This document shows positions 1 through 9,900 of a stretch of 47,019 nucleotides of DNA, piece after piece. The stretch lies in contig JABLUY010000265.1 of the NCBI GenBank assembly GCA_013306675.1, positions 1 through 47,019 on the forward strand, in the 5' to 3' direction. Position 1 is the first letter of the stretch. The number at the start of each line of letters is the position of its first letter. The notes beneath the pieces were generated by a model. The model searched no databases. It was given only the letters and a program-made list of their open reading frames with translations, and had not been told where the DNA came from. Origin of the DNA: Thraustochytrium sp. TN22 (lineage: Eukaryota > Sar > Bigyra > Thraustochytrida > Thraustochytriidae). The position numbers and the translations under genes are program-made.

Positions 1-543
1 CACGCGAGAACTCCGAAGACTAACCCCTCGCTGAATCATCGAAACACCCAGACACTTAGTCGACTCTCGCTGGCCCTGGCGATGGCGCCCCTTAAGGCGC
101 TCGGGAGGGGGTTCCCGCCGACCCTGTTGACAGTACCAGGTACTCGTGCTCTAAGATCACCGGCAACTTTACTTTCTTCTCCAGAAAGGTTGTAGCGGCA
201 ATGCAGCCACGAGGAAACCTGCCTGCCGCAGCGACCACGAGCGGAACTCGCCAGCCGACTGCAGCCGCCAGCCACGGCAGGCGGCGCGGCAGCCCGAGAC
301 TCGAGTTGGCCGCGCTGGACTGCGGAGTTGATCAGACAACTAAGCAGCGGCAGCCCCACCGCGGAGTTGACAACTGCGCAGCATCGCAGCAGCGCCAGCC
401 CGAGTCGGCAGCCTGACAGTGAGTGAGTGAGCCCGCCGCCTCGCGACCCGCACCCCGACGCGCGCGCTCGGCCCGGCCGGCCAGGCGCAGTGGCGCACGC
501 GCGGCGCGCGCCCGGCCAGCGGCAGTCTCGGAGCGCGAGCGCG

Positions 544-584
<41 letters not shown>

Positions 585-610
585 GGGCGGCAGGCGCGGG
601 CGGGCGGCGC

Positions 611-643
<33 letters not shown>

Positions 644-721
644 GCGAGGGCGGCGGGCGGCTTGGTGTTGTGCACGCGCGGCGAGGAGGAGGAGGAGGAG
701 CGGCGCGCGCGCGGCGGCAGG
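1..721. other. 5' region with GC-rich simple repeats
   Basis: No supportable gene. The last 170 bases before the first gene are almost pure G/C, with a (GGC)n run near 549-583 and a GAGGGCGGC-type repeat near 617-655. The sequence CTGACAGTGA followed by GTGAGTGAG lies at 413-430 and recurs elsewhere in the window. Long open frames here on both strands result from the lack of A/T-containing stop codons. The region is probably the promoter and 5' UTR of the gene starting at 722. Confidence 0.6.
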
Positions 722-1993
722 ATGAGGCCGTACGGGGAGGACAAGGAGGGCGCGGTGTCGGCGGTGGTGACGGACCCGGAGTACGATGGGCGGCGGCGGC
801 ACCACAGCAGCTTTGAGGAGCAGCAGGAGGAGCTCATGGAGGCGGTGCGGCGGCAGAGCACGCTGCTCAAGTTCACGCCGTCGGGCGGGTCGAACTGCCA
901 GCAGTCGTCGCGGCTCATCATGTGGATCCTCTTTGCGTGCACCGTGGTGGTGGTGGTTCTGGTGTGCCAGGGCGCCATCGAGGTGCAGAACACGCTGGAG
1001 ATGGAGCTCGAGGACATGACGGAATTCCAGACGTGGGCGATGTCGAGCCGCAATGACGCGGACGCGCTGCGGCTGAATGTGAGCTACACGGAGGCTCTGG
1101 CAAATGGCACGGACTCGAGCGATCTGTGCGAGGTGCCCTTTTTCCTGGACGGCGAGAGCAACCTGGACCTGATTGACACGCTCGACTACGTGGAGTACCT
1201 CGCGGGCATCTTCATGATTTGCGGCATCATCTCGGCCACCATCTACCTGTGCACCAAATGCTGCGTGACGCTTGGCCTGAGCAAGAAGCGCAACCAGAAC
1301 CACGGCATCAAGAACGAGGCGCCTGTCATCGAGGGCATCCACGTGGGTGGCTTCCCGGAGACCAAGTCTGAGCGGCGCGTGCGCATCTTTCTTCGCGGCG
1401 AGACACTTGGTTACATGCTGGCACAGGGCCTCCAGGACGTCCCGCTGATCACCTTCTCGCTCGTCTACCTGTTCCTGCGCACGTCGCCCCGTGGCACCGC
1501 GTGCGCGCAGTGCATCGCGGACGGCACCGCGGAAATTTGCAAGCCAGACACTCTGGACTCGATCGACTTTAGCATCAAGCTCGCCGCCGGTGCCGTGTGC
1601 GTGTCGCTCATCTGGAATGCCGCGCTGCTCGCCGAGCGCTGGGTCGAGTACGTCAAGTTCCGCAAGCAGAAGCGCCACGGCTTTTACAACCCGCGCAAGT
1701 ACGTCATCTACACGTTGCTCTTCTTCATCGTCTACTTGGTTACCATCGCCTCGCCTGCGTCCCTGGTTATTCACTACTACCTTGGGCCCTTCTTCCCCAC
1801 GCTCGAGTCCACGGACACCTTCCACATCGTTGGCGTGGTGGGCCTCATCTTCTGGGGCATCGCCATCATCTTCGTCAACCTCGTCGCTGGCATTGACCCG
1901 GGTGAGATCCTCTCGTGCCCCGTGCTTTGCTGCGAAATTAGCGAGGTCGTCTGCGAGCCCGTAATGTCCAGCTGCGCGTGCTGCTGCTGCTAG
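722..1993 (+). CDS. Polytopic membrane protein with Cys-rich C-terminus
   Basis: A 423-residue protein I do not recognise. I start it at the ATG at 722, because the open frame upstream begins at a GTG inside GC-rich repeats. A basic/acidic N-terminus (about 1-60) precedes a first membrane segment around residues 68-85 (IMWILFACTVVVVVLVCQGA). Further hydrophobic segments are LAGIFMICGIISATIYL, LAQGLQDVPLITFSLVYLFL, AAGAVCVSLIWNAALLA, YVIYTLLFFIVYLVTIASP and VVGLIFWGIAIIFVNLVAG, so about six spans. The loop after span 1 has NVS and NGT glycosylation sequons and is probably lumenal or extracellular. The C-terminal 30 residues hold about nine cysteines and end in CACCCC, which suggests a palmitoylated or metal-binding tail. 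Function unknown; the coding call is strong because hydrophobic periodicity is maintained throughout. Confidence 0.85.
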   Translation: MRPYGEDKEGAVSAVVTDPEYDGRRRHHSSFEEQQEELMEAVRRQSTLLKFTPSGGSNCQQSSRLIMWILFACTVVVVVLVCQGAIEVQNTLEMELEDMTEFQTWAMSSRNDADALRLNVSYTEALANGTDSSDLCEVPFFLDGESNLDLIDTLDYVEYLAGIFMICGIISATIYLCTKCCVTLGLSKKRNQNHGIKNEAPVIEGIHVGGFPETKSERRVRIFLRGETLGYMLAQGLQDVPLITFSLVYLFLRTSPRGTACAQCIADGTAEICKPDTLDSIDFSIKLAAGAVCVSLIWNAALLAERWVEYVKFRKQKRHGFYNPRKYVIYTLLFFIVYLVTIASPASLVIHYYLGPFFPTLESTDTFHIVGVVGLIFWGIAIIFVNLVAGIDPGEILSCPVLCCEISEVVCEPVMSSCACCCC

Positions 1994-2393
1994 TGGCCGC
2001 CCTGATTTGACTGTGAGGAGGGTAGCGCTACAGAGAGCACGAGAGGAGGAGTAAAGAGAGGGAGAAAGAGTAAGAGAGAGAGAAAGAGAGCGTGCGCTTT
2101 GCGGATGCTTGATTAACCGATGTTTCTTTGTTGGATGCTCATTTCGGGTCCGAGCCGAGTCCGTGTTGTTGTTCTTGTGTTGTGTTGTGTTGTGTTCTCT
2201 TGTCCGACGCGTGCAGTGGCAGTGGCAGTGCCAGGCTGCACGCAGGCCTGTGCGAGCACCAGACTGCTGCGCGCGCGGGCGCTGGGCGGGCGGACACGGA
2301 CACGACAGCGTGGACACCAGACCGCGTCTGCGCGGGTCGCCTCGAGCAGGCTCGCTTCGTTGCGCTTCGTGGACGCGACCAGACAGCAGCAGC

Positions 2394-3403
2394 ATGAGGG
2401 TCCTTTCGCTGCTGCCAAGCATCACAGAGATCGTGGCGCTCGTGGCCGACACGGACAGCCCGGACGCAAAGGACAAGACCGTCCAGCTGGTGGGCATCAC
2501 ACACTGCTGCGACTACCCGCCCAAGGCGCTCGAGGGCGCGGAGGTGGTGACGACGTCCATCGTGGACCCGCGGACGCTGACACAGGCGGAAATCCACGAG
2601 CGCGTGACCGAGGCGTTGCGCGCGGGCCACAGCCTGTACACGCTCAAGGCCGAGGCGGTGGAGCGGCTGCGCGCGGACGTGGTCTTCACGCAATCGCTGT
2701 GTGATGTGTGCGCTGTGGCGTATCCGCAGGTGCTCGAGACGTGCGGCCGCGTCATGGCCGAGGTGCCGGGCGAGCAGCGTGTGGTGAGCCTGGAGCCCAC
2801 GAACTTGGGCCAAGTCCTGGAGACCGTGCTCACGGTGGGCAAGGAGGTGGGCCTTGCGGAGCGCGCAGAGCGCCTCGTGCAGGGCATGCGCGCGGACCTG
2901 GCCGAAATCACGCGTGAGGGCGAGCTGCAGGCGGCTGCAGCGCCAGGTGCAGCCCGCAAGAAGGTCGCCTTTCTGGAGTGGACCGACCCGCTGTTTGCGG
3001 GCGGCCACTGGGTGCCGGACATGATTCACGCCGCCGGAGCGCAGTGCGTGCTGAGCACAACCGGAAAGCCATCGCGGCAAGTGTCGGCCGAGGAACTCAT
3101 CGCGAGCGACCCGGATGTGATCTTCGTCGCTTTGTGCGGGTACGACGAGCACAAGGCTGCCATGGACGCGCGCGAGCTCGAGGCGCAAGCGTGGTGGCAG
3201 GATCTTCGCGCGGTACGCGAAGGCCGCGCCTATGCGCTGGACGCCAACTCCTACTATGCACGGCCAGGGCCGCGGCTTGTGGAGGGCACGGCTTTGCTCT
3301 TGTTTCTGCTGCATGGAATCAAGACCCGCCGACTTCCGGAGGGTGGTTGGCTGCAACTCGCATCGGCTGTTGCCAGAGATGCTGCAGAAGAAGATGCAGG
3401 CAC

Positions 3404-3448
<45 letters not shown>

Positions 3449-3458
3449 CGAGCCGTAA
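2394..3458 (+). CDS. BtuF/FhuD-like helical-backbone metal receptor fold protein
   Basis: A 354-residue protein of the periplasmic-binding COG0614 type, the family of bacterial cobalamin (BtuF) and Fe-siderophore binding proteins. Seen in the sequence: the start MRVLSLLPSITEIV, typical of the BtuF N-terminal lobe; QSLCDVCAV; SLEPTNLGQVLETV; the second-lobe segment VAFLEWTDPLFAGGHWVPDM; and EELIASDPDVIFVALCGYD. I start at the ATG at 2394 because the fold begins directly there; the 95 upstream codons look like translated 5' UTR. There is no signal peptide and no linked ABC permease or ATPase, so the protein is probably soluble and cytosolic. The C-terminus carries 14 glutamines from a pure CAG run, then HEP and stop. 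The ligand is unknown; corrinoid or haem are possible. A bacterial origin is plausible but unproven. Confidence 0.85.
3405..3446 (+). repeat. (CAG)14 in-frame polyglutamine tract
   Basis: Fourteen uninterrupted CAG codons lie just before the stop codon of the BtuF-like gene and encode a C-terminal polyglutamine run. The purity of the codon suggests recent slippage and probable length polymorphism. Confidence 0.95.
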
Positions 3459-3639
3459 ATGAAATCATCTATGAAGTACGAGAACGACAAATCGCAGGCA
3501 GCAACCGGCAGCGACGGGCGCAAACAAAGACGCATGCGGCGAAGCAACGGCGGCCCAAATCACCACTGCACAAACTGCACGCCCTTCCTTGCGCTCGCGC
3601 CAACCAGCCAGCCCTCCCGCTGCGGTGAAACGTGCTCAT

Positions 3640-5139
3640 CTACAAGAGCACAATGCCGATCTCCTCGGGGCTTAGCTCCTTGCCGATACCATAGTTGTAA
3701 AGGTAGTAATGCAGGTTGCCGTCACCAATGCCGAACAAGAGATCCTGGAGGACAGTCTTGTTCTCCATGAGGTCGAGCGCGTTGAAGACGTCAAAGTCAT
3801 TTGCCGCGGCGTGGATGAGCGAGTCCTTCATGAGCTCCTTGAAGGAGATGGTGGTGGCGACGTTGTAAAAGGAGTAGGCCGCCTTGAGGTGGTTGTACTC
3901 GTCGTGGCCCAGGATGGTGCTAGGCAGGTTGTAGAAGCTGCAAAAGTCCGTGACGGTGCCAGAGGAGTCCGTGATGACGTACGAGTACACGACGTCCTTG
4001 CGCGGCAGCAGCCAGTGCGCGACCTCCTCCTCGTCGAACTCGATCCAGACCTTGAACTGCTTCTGGTGCTCGCGCAGCAGCTTGGTGACGCCGGCCACGT
4101 GCTTGGGCGCCATGGGCTCGGTCCCGCAGACCGGCTCGGACGGCACGCGGTAGAGCTTCTGCGTGCGCTGCATGGTCATGCGGGGACCCAGGCGCGAGAA
4201 GCCGACGGCGATGAGCTTCTTGGGGTTGAGCGAGCGGTGCCAGTAGCGCGCCACGCCGATGGGCTCCGGGATGCGCACGCCGGCCGTGTACACGGCCTGC
4301 CACTTGTCAAGCACATTGACGCGACGCGTGACCTCCTTGATGAGCACGGGCGCCAGGCGCTTGCTGCGCAGCTTCTTGTGGATGCAGAGAAAGTTGATCT
4401 CTGCCATCTCCACCACCTTGTCGTGAACGTGCACCTTGGCCGGCACGCCCGTGATCATGGCCAGCAGCTTCTGGTTGCTCGATTGCCGCACGCCGACGTG
4501 CCAGTCCACCAGGTATCCGGGCGGTTTGAGGGCCCAGTTCAGAAAGTCCGGCGAGTAGTCGAAGCGGAACATGTTGTCGTCATCCTCCACGTAGTTCTCC
4601 GTCAGCAGCGTGTACGCCTCCTGCACCACCTCCGGGTTGGTCACGTCCAGACTGCACCACTCGAAGCCCTTGGGCAGCGAGTACGGCGTCTGCCGTACCT
4701 GGTCCACGGTCTTCACCTCGAGCGGGCCCGGTGCGCTGTCGCTGCCGCTGTCGTTCGCGCTCTCGGCGTTGCCCGCCGCCGCGGCCGCCGCGTCGCGCTG
4801 CGGCACGGGCTGCGTGCTCCAGAACTTGTGCGCGGACGCGCCGCCGTCCTTGCCGCCCTTCATGCGCTGCTGCAGCTCCAGCAGCTCGGCCATGCGTGAC
4901 TTGCTGACCGTCGCGTTCTCCACGCTCTTCCCCGCGGCCTCGGCCGCTGCGCCAGCGCCAGCGCCAGCGCCAGCGCCCGCGGCATCGCCCTCGCCCTCGC
5001 CCTCGCCCGCGCCCGCGCCGCCCTCCGCCGACACCTTGGCGGCGCCCAGCTTGGCCATGAGCTCCTCCACCGCCTTGGTCGCCGAGGAGTCCGACAGCGA
5101 CGCCGCCGCCGCCGCGCGCTCCTCGTCCGTGCCGCTCAT
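3640..5139 (-). CDS. NMT: Glycylpeptide N-tetradecanoyltransferase (N-myristoyltransferase)
   Basis: A 499-residue enzyme that transfers myristate from myristoyl-CoA to N-terminal glycine of proteins, in the cytosol and on ribosomes. Residues 1 to about 110 are low-complexity (Ala/Gly/Glu repeats such as GAGAGEGEGEG), like the dispensable N-terminus of other NMTs. The core follows: KFWSTQPVP, then LPKGFEWCSLDV, the acyl-CoA region NYVEDDDNMFRFDYSPDFL, WALKPPGY, and AEINFLCIHKKLRSKRLAPV, a family hallmark. The protein ends GIVLL; in yeast NMT the C-terminal leucine carboxylate acts as catalytic base, and a terminal Leu is kept here. Length and motifs indicate an intact gene. It is divergent from the LYR gene across 1.1 kb. 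Confidence 0.97.
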   Translation of the reverse strand: MSGTDEERAAAAASLSDSSATKAVEELMAKLGAAKVSAEGGAGAGEGEGEGDAAGAGAGAGAGAAAEAAGKSVENATVSKSRMAELLELQQRMKGGKDGGASAHKFWSTQPVPQRDAAAAAAGNAESANDSGSDSAPGPLEVKTVDQVRQTPYSLPKGFEWCSLDVTNPEVVQEAYTLLTENYVEDDDNMFRFDYSPDFLNWALKPPGYLVDWHVGVRQSSNQKLLAMITGVPAKVHVHDKVVEMAEINFLCIHKKLRSKRLAPVLIKEVTRRVNVLDKWQAVYTAGVRIPEPIGVARYWHRSLNPKKLIAVGFSRLGPRMTMQRTQKLYRVPSEPVCGTEPMAPKHVAGVTKLLREHQKQFKVWIEFDEEEVAHWLLPRKDVVYSYVITDSSGTVTDFCSFYNLPSTILGHDEYNHLKAAYSFYNVATTISFKELMKDSLIHAAANDFDVFNALDLMENKTVLQDLLFGIGDGNLHYYLYNYGIGKELSPEEIGIVLL

Positions 5140-6219
5140 CCTGCGCCGCGCTGCGCCGCCGCCGCGCCCGCCGCCGCCGCCCGCGCGCCCGCCGATCCTG
5201 GTCTGCCCGTAACTTATCGCGACCAGCTCAGGCTACGTCAACCGCCGCCGCCCTTTTATTCTTTCTAGAACGACGGTCGCCACGGTCGCCTCCCTCCTCG
5301 GCAGGGCCGGGCGCGGCGAGCCACAGTACGAGTCCGGCCAGCCAGCTGCGCCCGGCGGCAGCCGGAAAAGCCACCGTCCAGCCCGTTCAAGAGCCCAAAG
5401 AGTTCACCCTGAGCTTTGACAGCGAGGCCAGGGCCGGCCGCGGCGAACTTATAGCAAAGGTGGCGTCGATGATCTCGTTTTTGTTGATGTTGATGGGATT
5501 TGGGCACGCGGACGGGCAAGCAGTAGGCCTGGTGCTTCGGAGAAAGGGCGCGTCCGTGTTCGGAGAGAGAAGGGCGCGTTGTAAGTAAGACCTCTGTGCG
5601 TCGTGTGGCATGCATGCCAAAGAGACCGCAGCTCGACGCTGCGTCCGGACCTCGAACAGAGCTCGACGCTGCGTGCGGCCCTCGACCAGAGCAATTACTC
5701 TCCCCCGTGACTTTCCACGCAGTGTGTCCACCTCGTTTCGCGGGTGAATACTCTTCTCCTCAGCGAGCTACTGGACGAAATGCGCTTGGAATCATTCGCC
5801 AGCCGTGCGATTCTCCTCGCCGCCAGCCCCGTTGCCCGCCCTCGTCCTCTCAGCTCGTCCTGTGCTCTCAGGATACCGGTCCAAGGCGTACAGTGGCCAG
5901 GCCGCAGCTCGCTTGCCTTTAGCTACGGCTCGGCCCTGAAGCCCTTCGTCTTCGGGTGGTGTGTCCGGGCCACGCGGGCCGCGCCCGCGACCGCCCTTCA
6001 AGTTGTGCTCGCTTGTGCTCCAGGTCGACCTTGTAATTTTAGTTGTAACCCAGTACTGCGCCGCGAGCGCGAGTGGCCAGGACGACGAGGGGAAAAGCAG
6101 AACGAGAAGCTCGCCCCGCCCCGCCTCGCCTCGTCGGGTCTCGCGTGCGCGGACGGCGGAGGGCGCGGCGGACGGGCGGTCGGGCGGCCGGGCGGGCGGC
6201 CTGGCGAGCGGGGGCCACG
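5140..6219. other. Divergent intergenic region NMT / LYR gene
   Basis: About 1.1 kb between the NMT start (minus strand) and the LYR-protein start (plus strand), so it should contain both promoters. Short direct repeats of GCTCGACGCTGCG-type sequence lie near 5630-5680. The frames here on both strands show no domain, start context or hydrophobic pattern that would support a gene. Confidence 0.6.
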
Positions 6220-6635
6220 ATGTCCGGGTCGCCGGCCGGCTTCAAGTCGGCGCTGCAGCTGTACAGAGACTGCCTGCGCGTGGTCAAGGTGATCGCCGGC
6301 GATGTAGGTGGCGGCGCTGCGCTCGTAGAAGAAGAAGGGCTGGCGAGAGGACTGACGAAGAGGACGAGTCGCGCGATTTGATGCTTGTTTGGCCATCCGT
6401 TTGCCTTGCTTGCTTGTTTGCTTGACCTGCACAGAGCCCCAAGGGCGTGCAGCTGAGGGCCATGGTACGGTCTGAGTTCAGGAAGAACAAGGACGAGACG
6501 GACACGGAGAAGATTGAAATGGCCAAGTTCACGGCGGTGCGCGCGCTGAGCAACTACTCCCTGTACAACGCGGCGGCCAAGGATCCGCAGTTCAAGTCGC
6601 GGCTGGAGCGCCGCGGCCAGGACAAGAACGAGTAA
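6220..6635 (+). CDS. LYR-motif (Complex1_LYR family) small protein, two exons
   Basis: Exon 1 is 6220-6303 and exon 2 is 6435-6635, giving 94 residues. The intron, 6304-6434, starts GTAGGT and ends CACAG; joining keeps the frame (…VIAGD + SPKGVQLRAM…). Neither half makes a sensible protein alone, which supports the splice. The N-terminus contains ALQLYRDCLRVVKVI, where L-Y-R is the family signature. A following basic helix (VRSEFRKNKDETDTEKIEM) has the F and acidic/basic pattern of LYR proteins. Members act in mitochondria as adaptors for acyl carrier protein, in Fe-S cluster delivery or respiratory complex assembly. The length fits the smaller members such as LYRM9-like proteins; the exact orthologue cannot be fixed by eye. 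Confidence 0.85.
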
Positions 6636-6946
6636 GGAGCCCCCATCCTCCCCCCCCGGCGTCAAGGCATTGGTGCACGCTTGGGCGCGCGCGCCGCATT
6701 GGTGCCGGCTTTGCAAGTTTGCTTGACATGGCATGCCCGGCACGTTCGGTCTTTGCAAGTTTCTGCAGCCAGCGAGAGAGGAGAAGATTGACAACGACAT
6801 GGAACAAACAAAGGAAAATCTCTTCATCACATAGTCATGATGCGCACGAGCATCGTCATCGCATCATCACCGCATCATCATGCTCCTGGGCTGGGCTGGG
6901 CTGAGCGCGGCTGGGCGGTACGGTGTGGTTTGCTCAGTCGAGTAAA
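6636..6946. other. Convergent 3' region
   Basis: 311 bases between the ends of the LYR gene and the RhoGEF gene, which converge. It contains a C-rich run just after the LYR stop and an A/T-richer CATCATC segment near 6825-6882. I see no gene. Confidence 0.6.
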
Positions 6947-9900
6947 TCAAGGGGGCGCCGCGGAGGCCGTGGCGATGGCGTTACGGTGATACCTGTTCTC
7001 CATGTCCTCAAGGGAGAGCTTGCCGGTAGTGCCGCGCTTGGTATTCCAGACGCGCTTGTTGTTGGCGACGCTGCTGGTGCTGCTGCTGTTGCTAGCGCGG
7101 CGCAGCGAGTCGCCTCGGGAGTGCGCGCGGCGCAGGCTGTTGGAGCCCGAGGCGGTGTCGGCCTCAACGAGCGTCTCGATCTCCTTGGAGATGGCATCGA
7201 GCAGGCGGTCGCGCACGGCCTTGGTACCGCATCCGATGCGGAACTTCTCGATGCAGGTGGAGACCTTGTTGGAGATGGAGCCATTCGTGTTCTGCTTGCT
7301 GACGCTGCGCGTGACCTGCGTGACCTGGAAGGCGGCCTCGTCGGGCGACGGGTGCGGCTTGGCGTCGCACTTGCGCAGGTCCACGGTGTAGAGCAGGCGG
7401 TACGCCGGCTCGCCGGTGCCGCTGTTACGCTTCTTGAGCTCGGCGAGCAACATGAGGTCGTTGAACAGGAAGAGCTGCAGCTTCTGCGGCTTGCCCTCGT
7501 GGAAGGGCGCCGTGTGCACGTTGACCTCGTCCTCGGAGACGAAGCGGCGGTGCGGCTCGACGAGCGGCTCGGAGCAGCCGGACTCGCCGCCGAGCTGCTT
7601 GTAGATCTGCAGCACGCGGTCGATGTTCTCGGCGTCGCTGACCTTTTGGTTGACTTGCGCGGCAATGGCCTCGACGGCCTCGGCGGCGCGGTCGAGCTCC
7701 TGGCGCGCCGCCGTGCCGATGGCGTCCGCAGGCAGCGCCGCGACGGCCTCTTGCAGGCTGCGCACGAGCAGCGGGTACTTGCAGATGCGCTGCACGGGCT
7801 TGATGAGCAGGCTCTGAAGCGAGTGGTGCTGGTTCTCGGGGCGCGCCTCTCGCTGCGTGAGGAGCGCGTCCAGCTGCTTGTTCGCCTGGCGGCACGAGAT
7901 GAGCTTGGCCAGGGCGCCGCTGTAGCGGTGGCAGTAGGTGGAATACACCTTGAGAAAGGGCAAAATGACCTGGAGCTCGTGCGTAAAGAGGCCAACCACG
8001 TCCTTGAGCGGGGGGTCCTCCTGCGCCGCGAGCGTCTCGAGCCCCTGCTGCAGGTTCTTGAGAAGCTCTGCGTTGATTTTGAGGATGCCCTCGACGTTGA
8101 GGAAGACGGCCTGCTCGTCGTCTGACTCCATGAGAGCCGCGTTACCCTTCTCGGAACGCGCCTGCCGGAGCGGCAGCATGTATTCGCCGATGATCTTGCG
8201 CAGGTCGCACACGTAGGTCTTCTCCGTGATGAAGACCTCGCGCAGGACCGAGGCGGTCTTGGACAGCGCGCGGCGCTGCTTCTCGTCCGCCTCGGCCGTG
8301 GCGCGGGCCTCAAGCTTGGCGAAGACGGCCTCGCCGCCCTCGGTAGCCTGGTCCGCGGCGGCCGCCGCCTTGTAGCACGCCTCGAGCTCCTGCAGGGACA
8401 GCAGGCGCGTGGTGCCCATGGACGCCTTGCGGCGGTCCATCTTGGCGGCCCACTGGCGCTGGCCCGTGCGCGGCGCCGGGGAGCCTCCGGCGGGGCTGGC
8501 CCCTGCCGCGGCCGCCGCGGCGGCCGCGGCGGCCGCAGCACTGCCCGAGACGCCGCCGTCGGCGTCCGCAGCAGCGCCAGGGCCGGCACTGCGGCTGGTT
8601 CCGCTCCCGGAGCTGCTGGCGCTCGTGCGACGGCCCGAGGCAGGGCTGAGCGAGGTGGCCGAGGCCGTGTCGTCGTCGGTGGCGGCGCCGCCGGTGCGCG
8701 TGGAGACCGAGGCGCCTGAGCCCGTGCTGGTCTTGCGGGAGCGCTTGCCGGACTTGGTGCTGCTGGCGTTGTTGCGCTTCGCCTCGGCGGCTGCCACGGT
8801 CTCGGCGGTGCGCTCGAAGGAGATGGTGAGCGGGCGCGGCAGGCTCTTGATGATGTCGACCACCTGATCCCAGGTGGCATCGAGCGGGACGGCGTTGCCG
8901 CCGACGGCCGTGACGCGGTCGCCGAGCGCCACGCCGCCGCGCTCCGCCACGCTGAGCGCCGCAACGCAGGCCACCAGGACACCCTTGGGGTGCTTGCTGT
9001 TCTCGAGCGCAATGCCGAGCGGGCCAGCGGGGAAGTCGACGTCCAGATTCACCGTGCCGCCGGTGCTGGCGTCCGGCTGCAGGCGCGGAGCCACCTCGTA
9101 GCGGGACTTGATGCCGTCCAGCGAGAGCTTGGACTGCTGCATGGACTGCTGGCGCGTGTGAAGGCGGCGTGCGCCCGAGGAGGCTTCGGCGGCGGCGTCC
9201 TCGCCGTCTGCTGCCTGGCCAACGCTGGCCACCGCGGCGGCGGCCGCTGCGGCGGCGGCCGCAGACGCCGAGGTGGCGTTCGCCGCGTTGGTCTTGGCTC
9301 CGGCGGCGCTCGGCGTGGACGGCTCGGTGCCTGGAAGGCCGTCAGAGGTGGAGGAGGAGGAGGTGGTGGAGGAGGAGGCAGAGGAGGAGGCAGAGGCGTC
9401 GCCATTGCCAAAGGCGGCGTGGTCGTCGCCGTCGTTGGGGCCCTTGGCCGCCACGATGGAGGCCTGCGAGACGAGCTCGCGCGTGAGCGAGCCGCCGTCG
9501 AGGCTGGAGCGCCAACCGCGCGGCTTGGCGCGCGCGTGCCAGGCGCGCGACCTGCCCTGGTTCGGGATGGCGGTCTCGCGCGTCTCGTTGTGCTCGCTGA
9601 GCTTGCTGAGGGAGGTCTCGATGGCCGTCATGAGCGCGGAGGACGCCGGGCCCGACTCGCACCAGATCTCGAAGCGCTGGATCTGCGTCGAGGTGCGCGA
9701 GGCGGCGGCGCCGGAGCCTGCGCCGGCCGCCGCCGTGGCCGCGGCCGGCTGGCCGGAGGCCGCTGCGGCGCCGACGCCAGACTTGCGGGCGCTCTCGACG
9801 CGCGAGACGCGGCGCAGCTCGAAGGCGTGGCGGCCCTCCTCGTCGACGATATTGAGCTTCTTGACGCTGCGGCACTGGTCGAGGTCGAAAGAGTGGGTAA

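Noticed and set aside
332-2500. 722-residue minus-strand open frame opposite the first membrane protein
   Set aside because: Arg/Ala/His-rich translation with no hydrophobic or domain pattern; mirrors the plus-strand gene. Very high third-position GC removes stop codons from the opposite strand.
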